Assembly (NCBI GenBank): GCA_902593675.1
Contig: CACJJI010000003.1
Span: 124,001-188,000 of the forward strand
Source: an uncultured SAR86 cluster bacterium
GTDB lineage: Bacteria; Pseudomonadota; Gammaproteobacteria; Magnimaribacterales; D2472
Direction of reading: 5' to 3'
DNA: 64,000 nucleotides
Shown here piece after piece: positions 45,236 to 54,443 of the stretch (its first letter is position 1; each line of letters opens with the position of its first letter). The translations under genes and the position numbers were made by a program. The notes beneath the pieces were generated by a model that ran no database searches, had not been told where the DNA came from, and saw only the letters and a list, made by a program, of their open reading frames with translations.

Positions 45236-45559
45236 ATGTCAGCATATTTATCATTATTAGGCGCAATTATTTTTGAAGTTGCGGGAACTCTAATGCTTCC
45301 ACTTACAAAGGAGTTCTCTGAAAAGTTACCCACTTTAATAATGAGCCTTTGTTACTTTGCTTCATTCTATTTCTTAACGCTTGCCTTAAGAGCCATTCCT
45401 CTTGCAATTGTTTATGCTTGCTGGAGTGGCTTAGGAGTTTTATCTATTGCCGTCTTGTCTTATTTTATTTATGGGCAGGGATTAAGCTGGCAGGCTATAT
45501 TAGGATTATTCTTCATAGTAAATGGAGTAATTCTTGTTAATATATATTCAACTCATTAA
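45236..45559 (+). CDS. Small multidrug resistance (SMR) family transporter
   Basis: The 107-residue product has four membrane helices and the SMR hallmarks: an N-terminal Glu in AIIFEVAGTLMLPL (residue near 13), LRAIPLAIVYACWSGLG and YFIYGQGLSWQAILGLFFIVNGV. The family exports cationic drugs, betaine-like osmolytes or polyamines. It lies 14 bases after the DUF3089 gene. Confidence 0.9.
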   Translation: MSAYLSLLGAIIFEVAGTLMLPLTKEFSEKLPTLIMSLCYFASFYFLTLALRAIPLAIVYACWSGLGVLSIAVLSYFIYGQGLSWQAILGLFFIVNGVILVNIYSTH

Positions 45560-45577
45560 TTAGGTATTCAAGACAAA

Positions 45578-46282
45578 ATGGCAGATTCAATTGCAACCCT
45601 ATCTCAGGAAAATGATATTTCTATAATTAAGCTTGATGACGGTAAAGCTAACGCTTTTTCATATGACATGCTTTCTCAAGTAAATGAACTTTTGATAAAG
45701 GTACCAAGAGATTCAGGAGCACTTGTTATAACTGGTAGAGAGGGGTTGTTCTCTGGCGGATTTGATCTAAAAACATTGGCAACAGGCGATATGGAAAAAA
45801 TCACTAAAATGGTTCAGTTAGGATATCGCCTTCTTTTAGAATTGTTTTCGTTTGACCGACCAATTGTTGCAGCTGTTTCCGGGCATTCAATTGCCCTTGG
45901 ATTATTTGTAACTTGCTCTGCAGACTATCGTATTGCTATTGATGGAAAATATGTATGTCAGGCAAATGAAGTGAGAAATAATATGGATATTCCGCCCCAA
46001 ATTATGGAAATACTCAAAGCCAGAGTAAATAAAAAATATTTTTATCCAGCTGTCTACCATTCAGATACTTATTCAGTCCAGGACTCTATTGAAGTCGGTT
46101 ATATCGATGAGGTTGTTTCTGAAGATCAATTTATGGAAAGGGTCATGGAAAAAGCTAAGGAGTTAGCAACACTTCCTCATCCATTTTATGCAAATACTAA
46201 AAAAACTGCTCAAGACGATGTAAGACTAAAAATCGCAGATGCGATAGATAAGTATGAAAATCTAACAGGCATCCAAAAATAG
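45578..46282 (+). CDS. Enoyl-CoA hydratase/isomerase-family protein (crotonase)
   Basis: The 234-residue product has the crotonase core: DDGKANAFSYDMLSQVNELL, GREGLFSGGFDLKTLATGD (oxyanion hole region) and AAVSGHSIALGLFVTCSADYRIA. The catalytic glutamate positions are not obviously conserved, so it may be a divergent hydratase or isomerase. It is shorter than typical (260). Confidence 0.8.
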   Translation: MADSIATLSQENDISIIKLDDGKANAFSYDMLSQVNELLIKVPRDSGALVITGREGLFSGGFDLKTLATGDMEKITKMVQLGYRLLLELFSFDRPIVAAVSGHSIALGLFVTCSADYRIAIDGKYVCQANEVRNNMDIPPQIMEILKARVNKKYFYPAVYHSDTYSVQDSIEVGYIDEVVSEDQFMERVMEKAKELATLPHPFYANTKKTAQDDVRLKIADAIDKYENLTGIQK

Positions 46283-46315
46283 AACTAGACATTAAAACCA
46301 TATAGACTACCCAAA

Positions 46316-46906
46316 ATGAGCAAATACAAAATTTTCATTCCCGATCATTTGCGTGCATATAGACCTAGACCTCTTAGATGGCTGGGTAAATTTTTAATGA
46401 AAGTTACGGGCTGGAAAACCACAGGCCATTTACCAAAAGATGAGCGGGTGGTGTTAATAGCTGGCCCCCATACTTCAAACTGGGATTTTGTTCTAGCCAT
46501 GTCACTGATCTTAAGTTTAGATGTCCATATTCACTGGGTAGGCAAGCATTCTATTTTTAAAAAAGGCTTTCGAAGGCTATTAAGGAAAATGGGAGGGATT
46601 CCGGTAAATAGAGCGAATCCAGAAGCTTTAAAAAATGAAATTTATAATGTTACTGAGAAATACAAGGGTTTTATAATTGCTATTGCACCCGAGGGCACAA
46701 GAAAGAAAGTTCAGAGACTTAAATCAGGTTTTTTACGAATTGCTAACGAAACCAACAGCAGAATTATGATGGCAGGAATTGATTTCTCAAATAAAACTAT
46801 TGAGCTTGGAGATTTTTTTAGTCCTTCGGGAGATGTTGAAAAGGATTTAAAATTTATTCAAGAGTATTTTTCAAATTTTGCAGGGAAGCGTCCCGAGCTG
46901 TCATAG
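46316..46906 (+). CDS. Lysophospholipid acyltransferase-family protein
   Basis: Predicted 1-acyl-glycerol-3-phosphate or related acyltransferase. The 196-residue product has the HX4D motif in AGPHTSNWDFVLAM near 48-62, HWVGKHSIFKKGFRRLLRKMGGIPV, and APEGTRKKV near 124-132. Lacks a strong membrane anchor beyond short hydrophobic segments. Located in a general metabolic region. Confidence 0.85.
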   Translation: MSKYKIFIPDHLRAYRPRPLRWLGKFLMKVTGWKTTGHLPKDERVVLIAGPHTSNWDFVLAMSLILSLDVHIHWVGKHSIFKKGFRRLLRKMGGIPVNRANPEALKNEIYNVTEKYKGFIIAIAPEGTRKKVQRLKSGFLRIANETNSRIMMAGIDFSNKTIELGDFFSPSGDVEKDLKFIQEYFSNFAGKRPELS

Positions 46907-46936
46907 CCTCTTAATATTTTTTTATCTGAGTAACAA

Positions 46937-48394
46937 ATGTTAAAAAAATTATTCCTTTCAATCCTTATTATTCTTTTTCTACTGCTATCAATAGCTTTGT
47001 ATAGAACTTTTAGTCATACACCCCCAGCTAATGGAATTATTACAGGTGAAGTTATTTCAATTGATGAGCTTAGAGCAAGTCAAAACTTAGCTACATCCAT
47101 AAGATTTAAGACGATTTCCTATCAAGACAAAGAAATGTTTCCTTACGAGGAGTTTAATAAATTTATTAAGTGGGCTGCAATAACCTATCCTGAGTTTCAT
47201 CAAGCAATGCAAATTGAACAGCTTGAGCACTCATTACTCTTTAAATGGCAAGGAAGTGATTCAATGCTGGCCCCAATTTTGTTTGAAGGCCATCATGATG
47301 TTGTGCCTATAATCCCTGGAACTGAAGACCTTTGGGAGGAAGATCCATTTGCTGGAGTAATTTCTAACAATAGAATTTGGGGTCGAGGTGCACTCGATGA
47401 TAAAAGCGGAGTAATTGGTTTAATGGAAGCCGCCACTTACTTAATTAAAAGTAATTTTCAACCTAAGAGAACAATATATTTTAGTTTTGGTCATGATGAG
47501 GAGGTTGGTGGCAGCGGCGCAGCCTTGATAACAGAAAAGCTTAGGCAAGAAGGCGTTCAACTTTATTGGTCGCTAGGCGAGGGCTCATTTGTGAATAAAG
47601 GCTTCTTTCCTGGTATAGATAAGTTTATTGCTCCTATTAATGTTGCTGAAAAAGGTAGTGTAAATCTAATGATTATTGCAAAGGCCAAGGGAGGACACTC
47701 CTCCACACCACCAAAAAAAACAGCAGTCACAATTCTTGCGGAAGCTCTTGTAAAACTTGAAAAAGAACCATTGCCTGGAAGCTTGGAAGGGCTTAGTGCC
47801 GCTATGTTTAATGAAGTCAGCAAACATATGCCATTTGGATATCGTTTTTTATTTGCCAATAGATGGTTATTTGGAGGGATTCTCGACTCACAACTATCCT
47901 CAACACCAGTCATTAACGCGATGATTAGAACAACAACAGCTCCAACCATGTTAAATGGAAGCATCAAAAGTAATGTTCTTCCAATTGAAGCAACAGCCCT
48001 AATTAATTTTAGGCTTCATCCCAGAGATACGACAGAAAGCGTAACTAATCATGTTAGGAGAGTTGTTGGATCAAATGAGGTGGAGGTTAGATTTTTAGGA
48101 GGCAGGGAAGCGTCTGAAATATCATCTTGGGATTCTCCCGGATTTAAAATAGTCTCTTTTGCCTTAGAAAAAGTTTATGGTGAGATTATTCCAGTTCCAG
48201 GTCTAATGATCGCGGCATCCGATACTCGACATTACTCAAAAATTGCAGATAATTCTTTTAGATTTAATCCTTTTTATATCGTTCCAGAGGATATGACTGG
48301 CATTCACGGAACCAACGAAAGCATAGAGATTAATAGCTTTATTTCAGGCATTAAAACATACGTTGAAATTATCAGAGAGGGCTCTAGCAACTAG
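46937..48394 (+). CDS. M20-family peptidase (carboxypeptidase S-like)
   Basis: Zinc-dependent exported or membrane-anchored peptidase of 485 residues. A membrane anchor occupies 4-22. Metal site motifs are FEGHHDVVP near 116 and WGRGALDDKSGVIGLMEAA near 149, with FSFGHDEEVGG supplying the catalytic glutamate and another ligand. The dimerisation insert and the C-terminal FNPFYIVPEDMTGIHGTNE histidine site complete the family pattern. It likely trims extracytoplasmic dipeptides or N-acyl amino acids. Confidence 0.9.
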   Translation: MLKKLFLSILIILFLLLSIALYRTFSHTPPANGIITGEVISIDELRASQNLATSIRFKTISYQDKEMFPYEEFNKFIKWAAITYPEFHQAMQIEQLEHSLLFKWQGSDSMLAPILFEGHHDVVPIIPGTEDLWEEDPFAGVISNNRIWGRGALDDKSGVIGLMEAATYLIKSNFQPKRTIYFSFGHDEEVGGSGAALITEKLRQEGVQLYWSLGEGSFVNKGFFPGIDKFIAPINVAEKGSVNLMIIAKAKGGHSSTPPKKTAVTILAEALVKLEKEPLPGSLEGLSAAMFNEVSKHMPFGYRFLFANRWLFGGILDSQLSSTPVINAMIRTTTAPTMLNGSIKSNVLPIEATALINFRLHPRDTTESVTNHVRRVVGSNEVEVRFLGGREASEISSWDSPGFKIVSFALEKVYGEIIPVPGLMIAASDTRHYSKIADNSFRFNPFYIVPEDMTGIHGTNESIEINSFISGIKTYVEIIREGSSN

Positions 48395-48402
48395 GGCTAC
48401 TT

Positions 48403-49131
48403 ATGGGCACAACGAGTCTGGCTTTAAAAGTATATTTAATTCTTGGTTTTGAGCTAGTGGTTTTGTATGGTTGCATGTTTTTTATTATTCAACAATGCAA
48501 GAGAGCTTTTTACGCAAATAAGACATTTCTAGGTATTGCTTTTGCAGAGGCCATTAACCAAAACAAGCAGACAGATATTTGTATCGTGCAAACCAAAGCC
48601 ACCACCTTGTTTTTCTTTTGGCTAATCTTGTTCGCCATCATCTCAATGTGGACAGCTACAGCTTTCATAATTTTTTCAGCCTCATTCATTCAATTTATTT
48701 TTATGACTATCAGCGCCATAGGTTATGGCACTTTTATTGGTTTTATGATCATGGACGCGGATGAAAACGATGGCATGGTTGGCCTTAAGGCCGCGACTTT
48801 AACAACAGCTGCAATGTTTGTTGTAGTCTCTGTTACTGGAATAAACTTTGCAAATCTAATCTTTGTACCAACAATTTCCCTTTTAATCTTATCCCTAATT
48901 ATTTGGGAGTTAATTGGTTTAGTTAGGGGTATTTCAAGGCTTGCAAGCAAGATAAAAGCAGTGCTTGGAATTATTACCTTTTCGATGTCTTTGCTGGCAT
49001 CTATTAGCAGAGTTAATGTGATCTCTGAGGAAGGTTTAAATGATTGGAATACAGCTATAGATCTTGCCTTTGGCATGTACCTAGACATAATTAATCTTAT
49101 TTTGTATTACATAGATTTGATGAGTAGCTAG
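48403..49131 (+). CDS. Integral membrane protein, unknown function
   Basis: The 242-residue product has about six hydrophobic segments, starting SLALKVYLILGFELVVLYGCMFF, and an acidic cluster MDADENDGMVGLKAA between helices. I cannot assign a family. It begins 8 bases after the peptidase gene and is followed by an acetyltransferase gene. Confidence 0.65.
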   Translation: MGTTSLALKVYLILGFELVVLYGCMFFIIQQCKRAFYANKTFLGIAFAEAINQNKQTDICIVQTKATTLFFFWLILFAIISMWTATAFIIFSASFIQFIFMTISAIGYGTFIGFMIMDADENDGMVGLKAATLTTAAMFVVVSVTGINFANLIFVPTISLLILSLIIWELIGLVRGISRLASKIKAVLGIITFSMSLLASISRVNVISEEGLNDWNTAIDLAFGMYLDIINLILYYIDLMSS

Positions 49132-49143
49132 TATTTTAAAGAA

Positions 49144-49644
49144 ATGAATCCACAATATAGATTGCATACCTTTTCTAATAGCAGCAATAATGAAGCCAAA
49201 CTTAAGTCAATTTATCATCTAAATCAGGCAAATACTCCAGAGGTTGGCTCGCTTGAATCTATGCAGCATTTAAAACAATTGATCGATTTTAGCGCATACA
49301 ATTTATTAGCATTGAAAGAGGATGAGATTGTTGGATTTATAATTTGCATGCGAGAAGGCTCTGCTTATGGGTCTGAAAATTATAAATTTTTTACCCAGAG
49401 GCTAAAAAAGTTCCTCTATGTAGATAGAGTGGCAATTGATGAGAGACACAGAAGAGCAGGCTTGGGAAAAGCTATATATGAAGATATTTTTACTCATGCC
49501 AGCAATGATAATTTGCCAATAGCATTAGAGGTTAACACTCAACCCGTTAATCAACCCTCATTAAATTTTCATGAGAAGATGGGCTTTGATCGAATTGGCG
49601 CTAAAGACTTTGATGATCATAGCGTTGCTTATTTTATTAAATAA
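49144..49644 (+). CDS. GNAT-family N-acetyltransferase
   Basis: The 166-residue product has the acetyl-CoA binding motif VAIDERHRRAGLGKAIYEDIF near 97-117 (R-x-x-G-x-G/A pattern), and NQPSLNFHEKMGFDRIGAK near the end. The substrate is unknown. It follows the membrane protein by 12 bases and precedes a lipoprotein hydrolase by 3 bases. Confidence 0.85.
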   Translation: MNPQYRLHTFSNSSNNEAKLKSIYHLNQANTPEVGSLESMQHLKQLIDFSAYNLLALKEDEIVGFIICMREGSAYGSENYKFFTQRLKKFLYVDRVAIDERHRRAGLGKAIYEDIFTHASNDNLPIALEVNTQPVNQPSLNFHEKMGFDRIGAKDFDDHSVAYFIK

Positions 49645-49647
49645 TTT

Positions 49648-50370
49648 ATGAAACAAATTTTTTATACCCTAGCTGCTACTTTATTTTTGACTGGTTGTAA
49701 CAATGCTCCTCAGCCTCCTATTCAGCTCAATGATTTGAGTGATGAAATTTCTGTTAAAACATTGGGAAAGAGGTTAATTGATCTGCCTTTTGGCTTGAAT
49801 GCATTGGAGCTAAGTGAAGATGAGGCTCAGGAAGTTTTTATTGCCGTCCATGGAGGAAGCAGTGAGGGCTATGAATGGATATATCCCATTAAAACAATTG
49901 ATACAAAGCAGAAGCATATGCACTTTTATCGATGGCCTGCTAATGGATGTTTTCAAAGCTCTGCAGAAGAGTTAGCAAGCGAGATTAATAATCTATTAAG
50001 TCAAAGTAGTTCTTATAAAAAAGTAACATTAATGGGCCATAGTTATGGAGGAATATTGGTTGCCAATATTTTAAAGCATTGGAATGCCGCTACTCCAATA
50101 GAGGTTCATGTTGTTGCTTCTCCCTTGTTGGGAATGCCAATGCTTACAAAGATATGTGGCTATGAACCTATTACAATTCTTCCAAAAAATTCATCACTTT
50201 TTGAATGGCGGACCCAACATCAACTCGATAGCGCATTCAAAGATCTATTAGAAGACCCTCAGCAAATTAATATCAAGGGCAGTTTAGTGACTGTTCTTCC
50301 AGATACTTACAAAGGTAATCGACTGGGACATAACTGGTCGATTAGCTGGGTTGCAGATGAGTTTTTTTAA
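49648..50370 (+). CDS. Lipoprotein alpha/beta hydrolase
   Basis: The 240-residue product starts with a lipobox signal MKQIFYTLAATLFLTGC (Cys17), followed by an alpha/beta hydrolase domain with FIAVHGGSSEGYEW, the nucleophile elbow LMGHSYGGILVANIL near 130, and a C-terminal RLGHNWSISW region with a likely catalytic histidine. It is probably anchored to a membrane facing the periplasm. Confidence 0.8.
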   Translation: MKQIFYTLAATLFLTGCNNAPQPPIQLNDLSDEISVKTLGKRLIDLPFGLNALELSEDEAQEVFIAVHGGSSEGYEWIYPIKTIDTKQKHMHFYRWPANGCFQSSAEELASEINNLLSQSSSYKKVTLMGHSYGGILVANILKHWNAATPIEVHVVASPLLGMPMLTKICGYEPITILPKNSSLFEWRTQHQLDSAFKDLLEDPQQINIKGSLVTVLPDTYKGNRLGHNWSISWVADEFF

Positions 50371-50437
50371 TTCTTTAACTGCTATTTAATAACGTCAAGG
50401 CATAAGTTAAACTAGCTTTTTTCTAATAAGGATTAGC

Positions 50438-51412
50438 ATGCCACTTCCAAAAATTTTACAAGATAATTTAGCAATTCCAGTGATTGGCTCACCGCTTTTT
50501 TTGGTCTCCGGACCAGAGCTAGTCATTGCTCAGTGTAAAGCAGGAATTGTAGGTTCGTTCCCCGCATTAAATGCCCGACCACAACACGTGCTTGATGAAT
50601 GGTTGATTAGAATCAAAGAAGAATTAGCTGAAGCAAAAGCTGAAAATCCAGATTTACCAATCGCGCCTTATGCAGTTAATCAAATTTGCCATGCATCCAA
50701 TGATAGATTAATGGGTGATATGGAGTTATGTGTAAAGCATGAAGTTCCAATCATCATCACTTCGCTCAGGCCGCCTGAAGAAATTGTTGCAGCCGCACAT
50801 TCATACGGTGGCCTTGTTTATCATGATGTCATCAGCGTTAGACATGCAAAGAAAGCTGCTGAACAAGGAGTTGATGGCTTAATTTTAGTATGTGCTGGAG
50901 CTGGCGGGCATGCTGGAACACTATCACCCTTTGCTTTGGTCAGAGAGGTCAGAGAATTTTTTGACGGGACTATTATTCTTTCTGGCTCTATAAGTTCAGG
51001 CAGCGCCGTTGCATCCAGTCTAGCATTAGGCGCCGATCTTGCTTACTTAGGCACTAGGTTTATTGCCACAGAAGAAGCCAATGCAGATCAGGGATATAAA
51101 GATATGCTTATCGACAGCGTTGCTGACGACATCGTGTATTCTTCTTTATTTACTGGCGTTCATGGTAACTATTTAAAGGGTTCGGTTGAAAATGCTGGTT
51201 TAGATCCCAACAATCTCCCAGAGGCAGATAAATCATCGATGAATTTTGGATCCGGTGGCAATACCGATGCAAAAGCTTGGAAAGATATATGGGGTTCTGG
51301 TCAAGGCATTGGCTCAATTAAAGACTCGCCATCTGTTCAAAAGTTAGTGCATCAATTAACCGATGAATTTAAAGAGGCCGTTGACGATTTAAATCAAAAA
51401 TCTACTTACTAG
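50438..51412 (+). CDS. Nitronate monooxygenase (2-nitropropane dioxygenase-like)
   Basis: FMN enzyme oxidising alkyl nitronates, with possible detoxification of propionate 3-nitronate. The 324-residue product has the family start PVIGSPLFLVSGPELVIAQCKAGIVG, AEQGVDGLILVCAGAGGHAG near 145-165 (FMN phosphate region), SISSGSAVASSLALGADLAYLGTRF and ENADLD-like tail. It resembles the common bacterial class II enzymes. A 67-bp gap precedes it. Confidence 0.9.
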   Translation: MPLPKILQDNLAIPVIGSPLFLVSGPELVIAQCKAGIVGSFPALNARPQHVLDEWLIRIKEELAEAKAENPDLPIAPYAVNQICHASNDRLMGDMELCVKHEVPIIITSLRPPEEIVAAAHSYGGLVYHDVISVRHAKKAAEQGVDGLILVCAGAGGHAGTLSPFALVREVREFFDGTIILSGSISSGSAVASSLALGADLAYLGTRFIATEEANADQGYKDMLIDSVADDIVYSSLFTGVHGNYLKGSVENAGLDPNNLPEADKSSMNFGSGGNTDAKAWKDIWGSGQGIGSIKDSPSVQKLVHQLTDEFKEAVDDLNQKSTY

Positions 51413-51447
51413 CTCTAGAAGAAATTAGCTTGGCAATGGCGATGCCA

Positions 51448-51864
51448 TCATAAGTCTCCATCTTTTCTGTGCTCACTTCTATCAACTTCAAAACTTTCAC
51501 CATACCTTGCTTCAAGCTTATCTTGGTTTTCTTTGATGACCTCATATGGATCAAGTTTTAATGCCATACAGGCAGTAGCCCAATACCACATAATATCTCC
51601 AAGCTCTCTTTTCATATGAAAAATATTATCTTCAGATGCTGGTTTTCCCTGAAGGAACATTTTCTTCACTATTTCAACAAACTCACCTGTCTCACTTCCC
51701 AATCCAAGTGCAGCTGTTAAAAGTCTCGCAGACTCTATTGAAGACGACGAATCAATTTCTTTCATGCGAGCATCTAAACTGCTTTGGTCCAAGCTTGGAT
51801 CACTAGTTACCTTGGTAACAAAATCACCATAACTATTTAAAAATTCTTTTGCTTCATCACTCAT
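51448..51864 (-). CDS. MazG-like nucleoside triphosphate pyrophosphohydrolase
   Basis: The 138-residue product has LGLGSETGEFVEIVKKMF (an ExxE pair) and HMKRELGDIMWYWATACMAL (an ExxD pair), together the Mg-binding site of MazG/iMazG all-alpha NTP-PPases. It probably cleaves non-canonical or excess dNTPs. It lies 9 bases after the glycosyltransferase gene on the same strand, so the two may share a transcript. Confidence 0.88.
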   Translation of the reverse strand: MSDEAKEFLNSYGDFVTKVTSDPSLDQSSLDARMKEIDSSSSIESARLLTAALGLGSETGEFVEIVKKMFLQGKPASEDNIFHMKRELGDIMWYWATACMALKLDPYEVIKENQDKLEARYGESFEVDRSEHRKDGDL

Positions 51865-51873
51865 AAAACTCTC

Positions 51874-52875
51874 CTATTGTTTAAGCGGGCTAATTTTCCA
51901 ATCAAGGGATTCAAGAAAATTAGATTTAGTGGCTTTTTCCAAATCTAACACTACATTATTTTTTAAGTCTACGCCGCTGATTAAAGCATAATCCTCTAAA
52001 GACCTTTCATTGCCAAGGTTCATGGGCTCTTCAACGTTGCCCGCAAACAAATCATCTAGCCTATTTAAGCTTTTTTTATCTAATTCGGTCCATTTAATAG
52101 CCCTCTTTTGGTCATCTTCTGGGTCCCAATGAAGCTTTCTAGATATATTGCTGGTATCAGTGTAAAGATGAAATAAAGGCGCATCAGGAATATGGAAAAA
52201 TGAGTAGCCGTGTGTAAATGCGCGCAATGCCATCGAAAGCTCCTCTCCATAAAAATAATAATTCGGATCATATGGAATTTCTTCTACAAAAGATCCTTTT
52301 GTGAAGATGCAACCAGCAGCCATTAATATTCCATGCGTAATTTCATTGCATTTGGTTGGTATTCCAATTTGCCTTGAAAAAGAGCCAGATGAAAACAAGC
52401 TATCTTCTCGATACATGATTAACTGTGTAAATTTATCTTCCATGTGCAATCCAAACAAACCTTTTTCAAAATCCATGATTTCAAACCCTCTAGGATAGGA
52501 AGTAATGATTGGTTTCTTAAAGTAGCCATCATCAGATTCAATAGAGGAAATTTTAGTTAGTTGCTCGATGAAGATAAGATCCCAGTTTTTGGCAAATTGA
52601 GTGTGAGAGTCAATTTGTAAGAAGAAGTCTTCATCATTAAAAAAGCTTTGTGCTCTATGTCTTGCCCAACAAGGGCCTTTTGAAAATAGAGGATCAATAT
52701 GCTCATAATGAATCTGGTTTCTAAATTCTATTTCTTCTACTTTGATTCCACTATCTGATTGATCACACACGCTAAATACAAGCTTATCTTTATTTTGTGC
52801 ATTGTTATATGCACTAAATATCGTAGAAACTAACAGAGGATCTTGATAGGATGCAATTGAGATAAATATGCTCAT
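51874..52875 (-). CDS. GT60-type glycosyltransferase (Skp1 GlcNAc-transferase-like)
   Basis: The 333-residue product matches the PF11397 family: ISIASYQDP (5-13), FSKGPCWARHRAQSFF (64-79), FFLQIDSHTQF (84-94, with the DxH/DxD-like nucleotide-sugar site), and YFYGEELSMALRAFTHGYSFF around 208-230. In Dictyostelium the family's Gnt1 adds GlcNAc to hydroxyproline on Skp1. Divergent from it, 44 bases away, is a prolyl 4-hydroxylase. The bacterial acceptor is unknown; a hydroxyproline substrate is an inference from the neighbour. Confidence 0.85.
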   Translation of the reverse strand: MSIFISIASYQDPLLVSTIFSAYNNAQNKDKLVFSVCDQSDSGIKVEEIEFRNQIHYEHIDPLFSKGPCWARHRAQSFFNDEDFFLQIDSHTQFAKNWDLIFIEQLTKISSIESDDGYFKKPIITSYPRGFEIMDFEKGLFGLHMEDKFTQLIMYREDSLFSSGSFSRQIGIPTKCNEITHGILMAAGCIFTKGSFVEEIPYDPNYYFYGEELSMALRAFTHGYSFFHIPDAPLFHLYTDTSNISRKLHWDPEDDQKRAIKWTELDKKSLNRLDDLFAGNVEEPMNLGNERSLEDYALISGVDLKNNVVLDLEKATKSNFLESLDWKISPLKQ

Positions 52876-52919
52876 TTTTATGCCATTTTTAAATAGTTAG
52901 CATACAATTATTTCTAATT

Positions 52920-53558
52920 ATGACTAAGGAATTTCCAAAAAAAATTGCTGATAATGTAACTATGTTTTCAGCCGATCCTATTTTGTATGTGGTAAATAAT
53001 TTTCTTAGCAATGATGAATGCGAGGCTTTTATTGATGCATCAAAAGGAAAACTTAAGCCTTCTACGGTTATTAGCCCAGATAAGCATGTTCAGCATGAAA
53101 GCAGGACAAGTGAAAATTGTTGGATAGAACACAGTGCCAATGACATAGTTCATGAAGTAAGCAAAAGGTTTTCAATTCTTGTTCAAATGCCAATTCGAAA
53201 TGCTGAGCAATATCAGCTTGTATATTATAAAAAAGGGGCTCAGTACAAACCTCATTTTGACTCTTTTGATTATGAAACTGAGGATGGAAAAAAGAACTGG
53301 GAACCTGGAGGTCAACGCATGATAACAGTAATCGCCTATTTAAACGATGTTGAGGAGGGCGGAGAAACTGGATTTCCAGAGCTTGGTATAAATATCCCAC
53401 CCACAAAAGGGGATGCAGTAGTTTTTCATAACACTCTTCCCGATGATGCTGCTACTCATCCTCGCATAAACCCTAGATCTTTGCATGGAGGCATGCCTGT
53501 GCATAAAGGCGAGAAGTGGATGGTCAATCTTTGGTTCAGAGAAAATCTAAGATATTAG
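52920..53558 (+). CDS. Prolyl 4-hydroxylase-type 2OG-Fe(II) dioxygenase
   Basis: The 212-residue product is a full P4Hc domain: FLSNDECEAFID, ESRTSENCWI near 62, YKPHFDSF with Fe ligands His112 and Asp114, GGQRMITVIAYLNDVEEGGETGFP, then SLHGGMPVHKGEKW with distal ligand His189 and 2-oxoglutarate-binding Lys199. No signal peptide is seen, so it should act on cytosolic proteins. It is head-to-head with the GT60-type gene, as a hydroxylation-glycosylation pair. Stop codons abut the convergent regulator gene. Confidence 0.9.
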   Translation: MTKEFPKKIADNVTMFSADPILYVVNNFLSNDECEAFIDASKGKLKPSTVISPDKHVQHESRTSENCWIEHSANDIVHEVSKRFSILVQMPIRNAEQYQLVYYKKGAQYKPHFDSFDYETEDGKKNWEPGGQRMITVIAYLNDVEEGGETGFPELGINIPPTKGDAVVFHNTLPDDAATHPRINPRSLHGGMPVHKGEKWMVNLWFRENLRY

Positions 53559-54401
53559 CTATTTTAGTTTTAAAGAATTCTGACTGGTAACAATATTGAA
53601 TAAATGATCTTGTGCCTCTGGCTTAAGCTGAGCCACGCCAACGGCCAGCACATCAATGATCGCCATATAAGCTAATCTTGATGTCAGGGGCCTTGTTAAC
53701 CTAGCATTTTCACCCACATCAATATCTAGTGAAATATCACAAATTCTTGAAAGAGGAGTATTTGAAGGCATGAGTCCGATCACAATCACTCCAAAGCTTT
53801 TGACTGTTTTTATGCTTTCAACCAAAGCCGCTGTATTACCAGATTGAGAGATGGCTACAACAACATCTCTATCATTGAGTGAATTTGCTGACATAAATTG
53901 AATATGAGGATCTGAAATACAAGAAGAGGGTATCTTAAGACGAAAAAATTTATGCTGGGCATCCATGGCGATTGGCACAGATCCACCAAATGCGTAAAAC
54001 TCTACTCTTTTAGCATTTGCTAGAGTTTCAATGGCTTCCTCAAGAGTTCCTTGATCAAGTTGCGATCTAACATTCAAAATTTCACTGATGGTGCTGTCAA
54101 AAACTTTTTCTGTAAGTTCTTGAATGGAGTCCTCGGGATCGATTTCATAGGAATTAAAGTAGTCATCTGCAGCTAGCTGCTGAGCAAGAGTAAGTTTGAA
54201 TTTTTGAAAGCCATCAAAATTTACCGCTTTACAAAATCTAATTAAGGTAGGCTCGCTAACACCTATTTCACTGGAAGCCTGAGCGGTAGTTAACTCGATA
54301 ATGGCACTAGGCTTATTTAATATAAATTCAGCAACCTTTACTTCAGATTTTCTCAAGTTAGGCAGTGCTAATTTAATTTCTCTCAATAATTTAGTTTGCA
54401 T
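53559..54401 (-). CDS. MurR/RpiR-family regulator (HexR-like)
   Basis: The 280-residue product has an N-terminal HTH of RpiR type (LTTAQASSEIGVSEPTLIRFCKAVNFDGFQKFKLTLAQQL) and a C-terminal SIS sugar-phosphate domain with VVVAISQSGNTAALVESIK. HexR controls central carbon genes (Entner-Doudoroff, glycolysis) in response to KDPG in gammaproteobacteria; none of those targets is adjacent, so the name is by similarity only. Confidence 0.85.
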   Translation of the reverse strand: MQTKLLREIKLALPNLRKSEVKVAEFILNKPSAIIELTTAQASSEIGVSEPTLIRFCKAVNFDGFQKFKLTLAQQLAADDYFNSYEIDPEDSIQELTEKVFDSTISEILNVRSQLDQGTLEEAIETLANAKRVEFYAFGGSVPIAMDAQHKFFRLKIPSSCISDPHIQFMSANSLNDRDVVVAISQSGNTAALVESIKTVKSFGVIVIGLMPSNTPLSRICDISLDIDVGENARLTRPLTSRLAYMAIIDVLAVGVAQLKPEAQDHLFNIVTSQNSLKLK

Positions 54402-54443
54402 AAAGGTTAGAATAGGCTTCTTAGATTAAAAAATGAACCCCTA

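Noticed and set aside
45578-46282. Crotonase as a pseudogene because of its short length
   Set aside because: The core is intact with a continuous frame and conserved oxyanion-hole segment; it is simply divergent.
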